A stretch of 37,805 bases of DNA from SXIZ01 sp040079795 (GTDB lineage Bacteria; Pseudomonadota; Gammaproteobacteria; Methylococcales; Methylomonadaceae). The stretch spans positions 1-37,805 of the forward strand of contig JBEBJQ010000039.1 of assembly GCA_040079795.1 (NCBI GenBank). Direction: 5' to 3'. Positions 1 through 7,932 of the stretch are shown one piece after another (the first letter of the stretch is position 1; each line of letters starts with the position of its first letter). Both the position numbers and the translations under genes were made by a program. Below the pieces are notes generated by a model. That model searched no databases. It was not told the DNA's origin and was given only the letters and a program-made list of their open reading frames with translations.

Positions 1-94
1 TCCTAAATGAGCTGTTATTTTCGATCTGCTAAATCTAAATTTCAGCAGGATACGCCACCTAATTCAACTTCGGCATACACCAGATTTATTTATA

Positions 95-142
95 ACTCGG
101 GTATAACGCCATGCGGGGAGATGGTGGCGTGACTGCGCGAGT
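95..142. other. Foldable noncoding segment at left edge
   Basis: Bases 1-224 hold no convincing gene. Within them, actcg (95-99) can pair with cgagt (138-142), enclosing a second stem of acgcca (106-111) with tggcgt (125-130). The nested stems could be part of a structured RNA or a terminator of a gene lying left of the window. I do not recognise a known riboswitch or RNA family here, and the pairing is short enough to be chance. Confidence 0.2.
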
Positions 143-224
143 CTTAAAATCGGGTCTTATAAAAGTTGGAGATAAGTTAACTGCTTGTCCGGTTTAGGGT
201 ATTGCAGGCTTAGTAAATTCATGA

Positions 225-260
225 ATTTAACGGCTTAACCAATTGGTTAAGCCGTTAAAT
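225..260. terminator. Perfect 36-bp palindrome, likely terminator
   Basis: The sequence is a perfect inverted repeat centred on aatt at 241-244; the core of each arm is aacggcttaacc. It lies 15 bases past the stop of the small minus-strand gene at 276-482, where a terminator is expected. There is no clean T-tract on either side, so a transcript-end hairpin or protein-binding palindrome are both possible. Confidence 0.5.
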
Positions 261-275
261 CAATTTTGAAAGGAT

Positions 276-482
276 TTATATGGGGCGATCTTTTTTCCAT
301 AATGTCCATGCACCATAACCCAAGCCAATCCAGGCTGCATATTTGATCAAAGGCGATGCAATCAAAGCCATTACGCTGATCACAATAATGGTTAAGCCAT
401 CCCATGAGGTGCGTTCTTTTAAACGAAGCTGTAGCCAATCAATCACATAGTTTATTGTTGTTGTTATAGTTGTTTCCGGCAT
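276..482 (-). CDS. Small single-pass membrane protein, unknown function
   Basis: This predicted 68-residue protein has no function that I recognise. I chose the ATG at 482 because a GGGAG ribosome-binding site lies just upstream; a longer TTG start at 497 would place that site inside the gene. The N-terminus is Thr-rich and polar, followed by an amphipathic stretch and a hydrophobic segment at about residues 29-57 (IIVISVMALIASPLIKY and onward) that should span the membrane. The C-terminus is short and positively charged (WKKDRPI). It lies 93 bases downstream of glgX on the same strand and ends at a palindrome, so it may be cotranscribed with glgX. A link to glycogen metabolism is not supported by the sequence itself. 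Confidence 0.55.
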   Translation of the reverse strand: MPETTITTTINYVIDWLQLRLKERTSWDGLTIIVISVMALIASPLIKYAAWIGLGYGAWTLWKKDRPI

Positions 483-590
483 TGATTTATCTCCCAAGTT
501 GGAAAGTTTAAGGCTTAACGGTCAGGATACTACTATTAATTAAGCGCCAGCTCAACCCAAATTTATTTTCATAGTGGTAAAGGCTAGCGG

Positions 591-2678
591 TTAGGTTTTA
601 TTTTCAAAGACTACAATACTACGCGATTGTAGGGAGTAAAAATAACCATTGACTGGTTGTTGAGCTTCGGGTGGGATAATGTCAAATGGTGAATTTAAAG
701 CAGTATCGATACTCAGGCACCATTGCTTGCCCTTAAGGAAAGGTAATTCTACCTGAACTTCTTGCTCAGACATGTTCATGGCAATATGCAGATCCACTTC
801 ACTATGATTGAGACCGGCTAAGGTAAAAGCCAATACGCTGGTTTCAGAGTCATTCCATAATGGCGTATTTAATTGTGCCCCATGCCAGGAAATGTCGGTT
901 AGATCTTTTCCCTCGATGAGCTTTCCAGTTAAAAATCGCCGACGCATGATCGACGCATGCCGTTTGCGGAGTGCAATCATCAACTGAACAAAGCGCAGTA
1001 TGTCGGCATTTTTACGGGTCAACATCCAATCAAGCCAGCTGATTTCATTATCCTGACAATAGCCGTTATTGTTGCCATATTGCGTATTTAAAAACTCGTC
1101 TCCGGCCAATAACATGGGTACGCCCTGACTCAGCAACAAAATGGTAAACACGTTTTTTGCCTGGCGTTTACGTAACGCAAGGATTTCTGGATTGTCGGTT
1201 TCGCCTTCGATACCGTAGTTGTAACTTAAATTATTATTACAACCATCGCGGCTGTCTTCGCCGTTGGCACTGTTGTGTTTTTCGTTGTAGCTTAATAAAT
1301 CATGGAGTGTAAAGCCATCATGACAGGTAACAAAATTGATGCTGCTGATAGGTAAGCGCCCCTGGTGTTCATAAAGGTCGCTGCTGCCGCACATGCGTGT
1401 TGCTACCTGGGTTATTAAGCCTTTATCGCCACGGATAAACCTACGGATGACGTCCCGATAGATGCCATTCCATTCAGCCCAGCGATAACCGGGAAAGCTG
1501 CCTACCTGGTAGAGTCCGGCGGCATCCCAGGCTTCTGCAATCAGCTTGGTTTTTGCCAATGGTTTAGACAGTTCGATCCCCCACAATACCGGAGGATCAT
1601 GTAATACTTCACCGTTTTCGCCCCGCGCCAGGGCGCTGGCTAAATCGAATCTAAAGCCATCAATGTGCATTTCCCGTACCCAGTATTCGAGGCAACTGAT
1701 GATAAAACGCGAAACCAGAGGGTGATTAGCGTTAACGGTGTTACCACAACCAGTGTAGTCATGCAGGATGCTTTTATTAAATTGGTCATGATGATAAAAA
1801 ATATTATCTCCAATACCCCTGAAATTAATGATCGGCCCGTCTGTGCCTGCTTCTGAAGTGTGGTTGAAAACCACATCCATAATCACACCTATACCGGCCT
1901 TATGTAAGGCTTTGACCAAATCTTTAAATTCTATTAAATGGGTTCCTTGCTCTGGTGTAACGCAATAACCAGGATGTGGGCTGAAAAAACTGTGGGTACT
2001 GTAGCCCCAATAGTTTTTTAGGCCAAGATCGGCCGTGTTAACAGGCACATCCTGCTCGTCAAAAGCCATGATTGGTAAAAGCTCAACGTGGGTAATACCC
2101 AATTGTTGCAGGTACGGAATTTTTTCAATTAAACCTGCAAAAGTGCCTGGATGGGTTACTTTTGAGCTATGGTGCTTGGTAAAGCCACCTACATGCAGTT
2201 CGTAAATAACACATTTTTCGCTGCTGATACGTAGTGGAATGTCGCCTTCCCAGTTATAGTGATCATTGACAACCACACAGCGCATAGCTGTGAGGCCGTT
2301 ATCGCCGGGTTTACAGGCAGCTTTGCGGCTCCATAGCTTATCGCTGATGGCGTGTGCCCAAGGATCCAATAATTGTTTGTCTTTATCGAAACGAAGCCCC
2401 GATTCGTAGGGATCAAAAGGGCCGTCCATACGCCAGGTGTACCAAGTACCCACTGGTAAGTCGAGTACGTAGACATGCCAGACGAAAAAAGTTCGGTCAG
2501 ATTCTTTATTTAACGTAATGATTTGAAATGGTTTTTCGCAGGTCGCGGTTTTGAAGAGTAACAGTTCTACTCTCGTGGCATGACGACTGAAAATTGAAAA
2601 ATTAACGCCCCCTTCATTACTTTTGGCGCCAGATGGGTAGGGATTGCCATGTTTGACGGCGTATGCTTTAGTTTGCAT
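591..2678 (-). CDS. glgX: Glycogen debranching enzyme GlgX (isoamylase type)
   Basis: A 695-residue cytoplasmic GH13 enzyme expected to hydrolyse alpha-1,6 branches of phosphorylase-trimmed glycogen. An N-terminal CBM48-like beta domain (about residues 10-110) precedes the catalytic barrel. The four GH13 signature regions are present: DVVFNHT (near 267), DGFRFDLAS (near 340, with the nucleophilic Asp), IAEAWD (near 378, acid/base Glu) and TCHDG (near 450, transition-state Asp). YNEKHN and LLAGDEF, typical of GlgX/TreX, are also seen. The length is slightly above E. coli GlgX but within the family. No other glg gene lies in the window, so it is not in a classic glycogen operon. The start follows a GAGAATAAG stretch that is a modest ribosome-binding site. 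Function is confident; preferred substrate (glycogen or maltodextrin) is not visible. Confidence 0.93.
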   Translation of the reverse strand: MQTKAYAVKHGNPYPSGAKSNEGGVNFSIFSRHATRVELLLFKTATCEKPFQIITLNKESDRTFFVWHVYVLDLPVGTWYTWRMDGPFDPYESGLRFDKDKQLLDPWAHAISDKLWSRKAACKPGDNGLTAMRCVVVNDHYNWEGDIPLRISSEKCVIYELHVGGFTKHHSSKVTHPGTFAGLIEKIPYLQQLGITHVELLPIMAFDEQDVPVNTADLGLKNYWGYSTHSFFSPHPGYCVTPEQGTHLIEFKDLVKALHKAGIGVIMDVVFNHTSEAGTDGPIINFRGIGDNIFYHHDQFNKSILHDYTGCGNTVNANHPLVSRFIISCLEYWVREMHIDGFRFDLASALARGENGEVLHDPPVLWGIELSKPLAKTKLIAEAWDAAGLYQVGSFPGYRWAEWNGIYRDVIRRFIRGDKGLITQVATRMCGSSDLYEHQGRLPISSINFVTCHDGFTLHDLLSYNEKHNSANGEDSRDGCNNNLSYNYGIEGETDNPEILALRKRQAKNVFTILLLSQGVPMLLAGDEFLNTQYGNNNGYCQDNEISWLDWMLTRKNADILRFVQLMIALRKRHASIMRRRFLTGKLIEGKDLTDISWHGAQLNTPLWNDSETSVLAFTLAGLNHSEVDLHIAMNMSEQEVQVELPFLKGKQWCLSIDTALNSPFDIIPPEAQQPVNGYFYSLQSRSIVVFENKT

Positions 2679-2871
2679 ATCTTATTCTCATGTCTTAATA
2701 AATATACTAAGCTTTTTTGTTTTTTATCGCGCTGTTTTGACCAGCAAGAAGTCGTTTGGGTTTAAATGTTCAACTTTACTTTTTTCTAAGAATACCTACG
2801 TTTGTTAAGAGAGAATTAAGGCGATGCGTAAAAATATGTGCTATAGGAATTGAAAGCTTGATACGTTGATT

Positions 2872-2897
2872 AAAAACGCCCGTCAACGGGCGTTTTT
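2872..2897. terminator. Bidirectional rho-independent terminator
   Basis: Arms aaaaacgcccg (2872-2882) and cgggcgttttt (2887-2897) form a perfect 11-bp stem with a tcaa loop. The A-run on one side and T-run on the other make it competent in both directions. It sits 31 bases past the stop of the minus-strand RNA helicase gene and is the likely terminator of that transcript, separating it from glgX. Confidence 0.9.
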
Positions 2898-2928
2898 TGG
2901 TCATGGCGATCAAAATTCTTCGCATTAA

Positions 2929-4740
2929 TCATTTTTTTGAGGATTTTTCACTGTCGCTGCGTTTAGTTGAGGTTGAACTCATCCGCTTTTTAGCCTTTTC
3001 TTTTTTTCGCTCCGGATCGTCGCTACTTGCTACCATTGCACCCATTCTTGAAATCTTCAATTGTTGGCCTGCTACGCGAATTTTTTTTAATTCTTCAATT
3101 AAATCTTTTGGCATGCCGGCAGGAAGTTCAACAGTGCTGTAGTTTTCTTCAATTTTGATGCGCGCAATATGATCACCGTCAATGCCGGTTTCATTGGCAA
3201 TAGCGCCAACGATATTGCCCGGCTTTACACCGTGGGCGTGACCGACTTCGATACGGAATAACTCCATTTCGATATCGGCACCGCTTCGACGGGAGGAGCG
3301 GGCGGGTTTGTCGCCAAATTTCTTATCATTTGATTTTCTATCGGCAGAGGATCTATCCCTAGGTGCTGTATCGCGATCTCTGGGCGGGCGTTCAGATTGA
3401 GTTGCTTTTGGCGGATTTTTAAGCAGTAGCGGGGTATCCCCTTCTAATAGTTTCGCCAACGCCGCAGCAATTTCAAGGGCTGTGACATCATGTTCCTGCT
3501 GATATTGTTCCATTAATTGCGTAAAAAAACCTAATTCTTCCGCAGCCAGGGTATCGGTAATGCTTTGTTTGAAGCGGGCGATCCGTTTATTGTTAATCAA
3601 TTCCGTTGACGGCAAGCCCATTTCCACTACTTTCTGGCGGGTGGCATGTTCTATGTTAGCTAACAGCCGACGCTCACGGGGGGCAACAAACAGGATAGCA
3701 TCACCGGTGCGGCCAGCGCGTCCGGTGCGGCCAATACGATGGATATAGGATTCGGTATCGTAGGGAATATCGTAGTTTACGACATGCGTAATGCGGTCAA
3801 CATCCAAGCCGCGGGCGGCAACATCGGTGGCAATTAAAATATCCAGTTTACCGCTTTTTAAATTGGCAATCGCGCGTTCCCTGAGCATTTGGGACATGTC
3901 ACCGTTAATGGCCGCCGCCGAATGTCCTCGCGCTTCCAGTTTTTCGGCCAATTCGACAGTTGCTGTTTTGGTCCTGACGAAGATGATCATGCCATCGAAA
4001 GTTTCAAGTTCCAGAATGCGGGTCAACGCATCGAGTTTGTGAACCCCACTGACCAGCCAATAACGCTGCCGGATATTTTCGGCACTGGCGTTGGTTACTT
4101 TGATGGTGATTTCTTCAGGTTTGCTCAGGTATTTTTGGGCGATTTTACGGATAACCGAGGGCATGGTTGCTGAAAATAACGCAATTTGCCTTTTCGCGGG
4201 AATTTGTTCAAGAATCCATTCGACATCGTCAATAAAACCCATGCGTAGCATTTCATCAGCTTCATCTAGCACCAAATTGCTGAGTGAGGCCAGGGAAAGC
4301 GTGCCGCGACGCATATGGTCCATAACCCGGCCCGGGGTGCCGACAACGACGTGAGCACCACGTTTTAGCTGTTTTAATTGGGTGGTGTAGTCTTGGCCGC
4401 CATAGATAGGCAGCACATGAAAACCTTTGATATGCGCGGCATAGCGCTGAAATGCTTCAGCCACTTGAATGGCTAGTTCACGGGTAGGGGCTAAGACTAA
4501 AACTTGCGGATCTTGCTGTTTAATGTTGATGCGGGACAATATCGGTAACGCAAAAGCTGCGGTTTTGCCGGTACCGGTTTGCGCCTGCCCCAGAACGTCT
4601 CTTCCGTCCAGGATAAAGGGGATAATTTGTGCTTGAATAGGGGAGGGTGTTTCGTAACCAACATCTTTCAGTGCTTTGAGAACGGGTTCTGATAAAGCTA
4701 AATTATTGAAAGAGGGGATGATTAACTCATCATTGGACAT
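2929..4740 (-). CDS. deaD: DEAD-box ATP-dependent RNA helicase, DeaD/CsdA type
   Basis: A 603-residue RNA helicase that should unwind structured RNA, typically in ribosome assembly, mRNA decay or cold adaptation. All core motifs are readable: the Q motif (FNNLALSEPV, residues 11-20, and PSPIQ), Walker A AQTGTGKT (53-60), PTRELA, TPGRV, DEAD (near 160), SAT (near 190), RGLDVDR and HRIGRTGR (near 335). The second half contains a basic, low-complexity Arg/Lys/Asp linker and then a DbpA/CsdA-like RNA-binding domain (about 485-560, ending near LKISRMGAM), followed by a Lys/Ser-rich tail. That C-terminal domain favours DeaD over RhlB/RhlE. The ATG follows AGGTAA at a good distance. It has its own terminator; a 155-base gap separates it from the upstream gene. 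Confidence 0.93.
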   Translation of the reverse strand: MSNDELIIPSFNNLALSEPVLKALKDVGYETPSPIQAQIIPFILDGRDVLGQAQTGTGKTAAFALPILSRINIKQQDPQVLVLAPTRELAIQVAEAFQRYAAHIKGFHVLPIYGGQDYTTQLKQLKRGAHVVVGTPGRVMDHMRRGTLSLASLSNLVLDEADEMLRMGFIDDVEWILEQIPAKRQIALFSATMPSVIRKIAQKYLSKPEEITIKVTNASAENIRQRYWLVSGVHKLDALTRILELETFDGMIIFVRTKTATVELAEKLEARGHSAAAINGDMSQMLRERAIANLKSGKLDILIATDVAARGLDVDRITHVVNYDIPYDTESYIHRIGRTGRAGRTGDAILFVAPRERRLLANIEHATRQKVVEMGLPSTELINNKRIARFKQSITDTLAAEELGFFTQLMEQYQQEHDVTALEIAAALAKLLEGDTPLLLKNPPKATQSERPPRDRDTAPRDRSSADRKSNDKKFGDKPARSSRRSGADIEMELFRIEVGHAHGVKPGNIVGAIANETGIDGDHIARIKIEENYSTVELPAGMPKDLIEELKKIRVAGQQLKISRMGAMVASSDDPERKKEKAKKRMSSTSTKRSDSEKSSKK

Positions 4741-4894
4741 GCTTTTACCTGTTGAATGGGGGGATTTGGATTGCTACTGTGTAGATAGATAGCGTATTAG
4801 TAGAGAATTATACAACACTTTGTTGTTATTGCAGTAATATAATAAAATTTGAATTTGTAACTGACTGAAATTTAAAAAGCTCCCTAAACTTGAT

Positions 4895-5899
4895 TTAAAG
4901 CGAGGACGCAATCCCATCAATACTTCGGTTGCTGCGTTTTGCATAATAAAACCATTCATTTCCCGGCTGGGCATTGGGATTTGGAAACAGAATAAAACCC
5001 GAACGGCTTGCTTTGACCTCCGTATGATCGTGACGGACACCGATACAGTCGTTTTGTGTTAAAGGATCAAAACTTACCCAGGCTTTATTAAATTTATCCT
5101 CCGTATGAGCTTTATCTATGACTTCGTCGATACGTAATATTTCTAATTTGCGTTGTATTACTGGTGCAGGTAAGTCAATCAGTTTTAAATGCGCTAAGGT
5201 ATTCAGGATTGCCTGATACGCGACTTGGGGTGCATTAGGGTCGTTATGTTGCCCGCATTCCAAAGTCAGCGCATAGCCGCCGTTAGCCCGCATAAACTCA
5301 GTTGTGCCAATGCCATAGCGGGGGTCAGTATTAAGCAAATGTGCGCGTTCACTCACGGCTGTGTTGCGTAAACGATTATGTACGCCACGCGCATAGGTAT
5401 CCAGCCAGCCATCCACAATCCGGCTAGGGCCTAGGCGGACTGCCAGGGCTTCTTCCGCTGCGGCCAAGGCAAATGGCTCTAACGTATCGGTATTATTTTC
5501 TGGCCCAAGCATGATAAACGGTTCGCCTTCCGAGTGAAAAGAATGCAGATCCAGTAACACATCATGTGCCGCCAACAGGGGGCAAAGGGCGTTGGCAATG
5601 TGATCTTCAAAATCTAAGGGATTGTCGGTAGGGCCAAGGTTGCGGTTAAGATTACGCTCCCCTGCACGTTGACCCAGCTGATAGGCAAGGGGATTGGTAA
5701 TGGGGACGAAAGTCACTTGGCCGGCCTGGATTTCTAGCTGCCTCGCATCCAGTTCTGCTATAACACGGTGTATGCCTTGCGTGCCGCAGGTTTCGTTACC
5801 ATGTACTGCACCTAAGATGATTAAGTGGATACCTGGGTTAAGTCCAGTATAGGTTACCGATTTTAAGGACTGCGGGAGCGTTGCCGAATTATTATTCAT
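4895..5899 (-). CDS. Aspartoacylase / succinylglutamate desuccinylase family zinc hydrolase
   Basis: A 334-residue M14-like amidohydrolase of the AstE/AspA family, which cleaves an N-acyl group from an amino acid using one zinc. Zinc-site residues are visible: H33 and E36 in GAVHGNE and H119 in LLDLHS. The ERNLNRNLGP stretch matches the substrate-binding RN segment of the family, and TLECGQH (near 215) carries the expected catalytic Glu. Family length is about 320-340, so it is full size. No ast operon or arginine catabolism genes lie nearby, so succinylglutamate, acetylaspartate or another N-acyl amino acid are all open; many stand-alone homologs are only named by family. The ATG has no strong ribosome-binding site. 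The short C-terminal tail reaches 4895 without a clear terminator. Confidence 0.8.
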   Translation of the reverse strand: MNNNSATLPQSLKSVTYTGLNPGIHLIILGAVHGNETCGTQGIHRVIAELDARQLEIQAGQVTFVPITNPLAYQLGQRAGERNLNRNLGPTDNPLDFEDHIANALCPLLAAHDVLLDLHSFHSEGEPFIMLGPENNTDTLEPFALAAAEEALAVRLGPSRIVDGWLDTYARGVHNRLRNTAVSERAHLLNTDPRYGIGTTEFMRANGGYALTLECGQHNDPNAPQVAYQAILNTLAHLKLIDLPAPVIQRKLEILRIDEVIDKAHTEDKFNKAWVSFDPLTQNDCIGVRHDHTEVKASRSGFILFPNPNAQPGNEWFYYAKRSNRSIDGIASSL

Positions 5900-5920
5900 A
5901 GATTATGGTAAGTTAAAAGA

Positions 5921-5950
5921 AGAGCTTATAAGAGCTTATAAGAGCTTATA
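5921..5950. repeat. Three perfect 10-bp tandem repeats
   Basis: The unit agagcttata occurs three times head to tail, 22-51 bases upstream of the ATG of the minus-strand desuccinylase-family gene. The unit length is about one helical turn, so repeated sites would face the same side of DNA. It may be a regulatory array or a slipped-strand variable tract. Confidence 0.85.
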
Positions 5951-6210
5951 TTAGTTGCTGCCAAGCGATGCGCTATTGTAATCCGAGGGCGTCGGTGAAT
6001 AAATAGGATTGTGTGAAAAATTAAGCATGTTAAGAGCGGATGGATATTATTTTGCCAAGCTCATAGGGTTAATAGCCAGCCCTTCTGGCCTTTCGCCTAA
6101 ATCATCTACTAAATAGGCTGTGATGGTAAACTATGGCAGTTAAATTAGACAGGTATGTCATGCTGTATTAACTAAAATCAGGTAAAAAACGTCAACTTAT
6201 TTCCGTCTAT
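5951..6210. other. Intergenic region between divergent genes
   Basis: About 260 bases of AT-rich sequence between the repeat array and the plus-strand eptA-like gene. It should hold the promoters of both divergent genes. I see no ORF, RNA gene, strong hairpin or confident sigma70 pair. Confidence 0.4.
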
Positions 6211-7842
6211 ATGCCAATTCCAAGCTGCTTTAAACCGCCTTTGCGTATTTCTACTGTAACTGTCCTCCTCGCGCTATTTTTAAGTACAGCGGATAATCTG
6301 GCCTTTTTACGTAGCGCCTTTGCCGTTGTGGATAAAACCACGAGCATAGGCACTGATTTTAAAATCGCGCTGGGTTTATGTTTACCGGCTTTATTCAGTT
6401 TATTGATTTCAGTTTTTGGGTTTAAATACCTTTTTAAGCCGATCGCGATCAGCATACTTCTGTGTGCCAGTGTGATTAGTTATTTTATGGGCACCTACGG
6501 GGTTATTATTGATGCCCCGATGATTCAAAATGCGGCAGAGACTGATACTAAGGAGGTATTGGAATTGCTAAATGCGGGTATTGTTGGGCATGTGGCACTA
6601 TTCGGTGTATTGCCCGCCTATCTGTTGTATCGCTGTCCTCTACAGTATCAACCGTTTCCTAAAGAACTACTTAGCCGCTTAATGGTAATGGGCATAGCGG
6701 GTATGGTTCTTGGGGGATTGATTTTTAGCTATTACAAAGATTTTTCGCTCACCATGCGTGAAAATCGTGAATTGCGATTTTTAATTAACCCCACTTATCC
6801 GATTTATGCGCTGTTTAAGTACGTAAAACAAGTCAATGCGGCCGAAATCAAGTTAACCGCCATCGGGCTGGATGCAAAACAACAGCCGCTTGATGTTGGA
6901 AATGCTAAAAAAACCTTAGTTGTGCTGGTTGTTGGTGAAACCGCGCGTGCGCAGAATTTTGCTTTGAACGGTTATGCGCGCGAAACCAACCCTTATTTAA
7001 GCAAGCTGGACATTATAAATTATCCAAATGCGTATTCTTGTGGAACTGCTACGGCTGAATCCGTGCCGTGTATGTTTTCGCATTTGGGTAAAGCAAATTA
7101 TACGGATACCAAAGCCAAACAACATGAAAACTTGCTGGATGTTTTGCTGCGTGCAGGGGTTTCGGTGCTCTGGCGGGATAATAATTCCGGCTGTAAGGGG
7201 GTATGCAATCGGGTTAAAACGGAAGCCCTGGAAAATCTGAAAATACCGGACTCATGTAATTCTGAAGAATGTTTTGACGAAATATTATTGCATGACTTGC
7301 AAACCAAGCTGGATCAGCTGAATGGCGATGCAGTTATCGTATTACATCAAAAAGGCAGTCACGGCCCTGCTTATTTCAAACGCCACCCTGCCAATTTTAC
7401 AAAATTCAGCCCTGAATGTGTGACCGGGCAAGTTCAAGATTGCTCGCAAGAGCAGCTTACCAATGCTTATGACAACACTATTCTCTACACCGATTATTTT
7501 TTAGCTAAGGCTATTACGTTACTGTCTAAAAATGCCGCCAATTTTAATACTGCGCTTTGGTATATGTCCGATCATGGCGAATCTTTGGGGGAAAATGGCA
7601 TTTATTTACATGGATTGCCGTATTTTCTTGCCCCAGATCAACAGATCCATATCCCTTTTGTACTTTGGCTGTCGCCGGAAATCCGAGATAATTTGAAAAT
7701 AAATGCTGAATGTTTAAAGCAACATGGGGAAGCGCGTTATTCACATGATAATATTTTTCACTCACTGTTGGGGTTAATGCGGGTGCAAACCAGTATTTAT
7801 CAAGCGTCAGCCGATATATTTGCTGAGTGTAGGGGGAAATAG
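6211..7842 (+). CDS. eptA: Lipid A phosphoethanolamine transferase, EptA/MCR-like
   Basis: A 543-residue inner-membrane enzyme expected to move phosphoethanolamine from phosphatidylethanolamine to lipid A, lowering surface negative charge. The first about 175 residues contain roughly five hydrophobic helices; the rest is a periplasmic sulfatase-fold domain. Catalytic features match the family: E243 in VVGETARAQNF, the Thr nucleophile region SCGTATAESVPCMFS, and D454-H455 in MSDHGES as zinc ligands; a conserved HGLPY follows. Six or more Cys residues in the soluble part could form the usual disulfides. The assignment to EptA rather than OpgE or CptA rests on this motif set and length. No two-component regulator (such as PmrAB) is adjacent. 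No clear ribosome-binding site precedes the ATG at 6211. Confidence 0.88.
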   Translation: MPIPSCFKPPLRISTVTVLLALFLSTADNLAFLRSAFAVVDKTTSIGTDFKIALGLCLPALFSLLISVFGFKYLFKPIAISILLCASVISYFMGTYGVIIDAPMIQNAAETDTKEVLELLNAGIVGHVALFGVLPAYLLYRCPLQYQPFPKELLSRLMVMGIAGMVLGGLIFSYYKDFSLTMRENRELRFLINPTYPIYALFKYVKQVNAAEIKLTAIGLDAKQQPLDVGNAKKTLVVLVVGETARAQNFALNGYARETNPYLSKLDIINYPNAYSCGTATAESVPCMFSHLGKANYTDTKAKQHENLLDVLLRAGVSVLWRDNNSGCKGVCNRVKTEALENLKIPDSCNSEECFDEILLHDLQTKLDQLNGDAVIVLHQKGSHGPAYFKRHPANFTKFSPECVTGQVQDCSQEQLTNAYDNTILYTDYFLAKAITLLSKNAANFNTALWYMSDHGESLGENGIYLHGLPYFLAPDQQIHIPFVLWLSPEIRDNLKINAECLKQHGEARYSHDNIFHSLLGLMRVQTSIYQASADIFAECRGK

Positions 7843-7932
7843 AAAAGTTTAGTTGATATGCATTTTTTAAAGGTATGCAAGTAGCGTGGCGGAAAAATTG
7901 TAGTATCAGATTTAGTTTGTAGCAGGCGAAAA

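Noticed and set aside
247..438. Alternative minus-strand frame at the small membrane gene
   Set aside because: It runs into the palindrome and lacks a ribosome-binding site; the overlapping frame 276-482 has both a site and a membrane helix.
5921..5950. CRISPR-like array
   Set aside because: Three contiguous 10-bp repeats without spacers are a simple tandem repeat, not a CRISPR.
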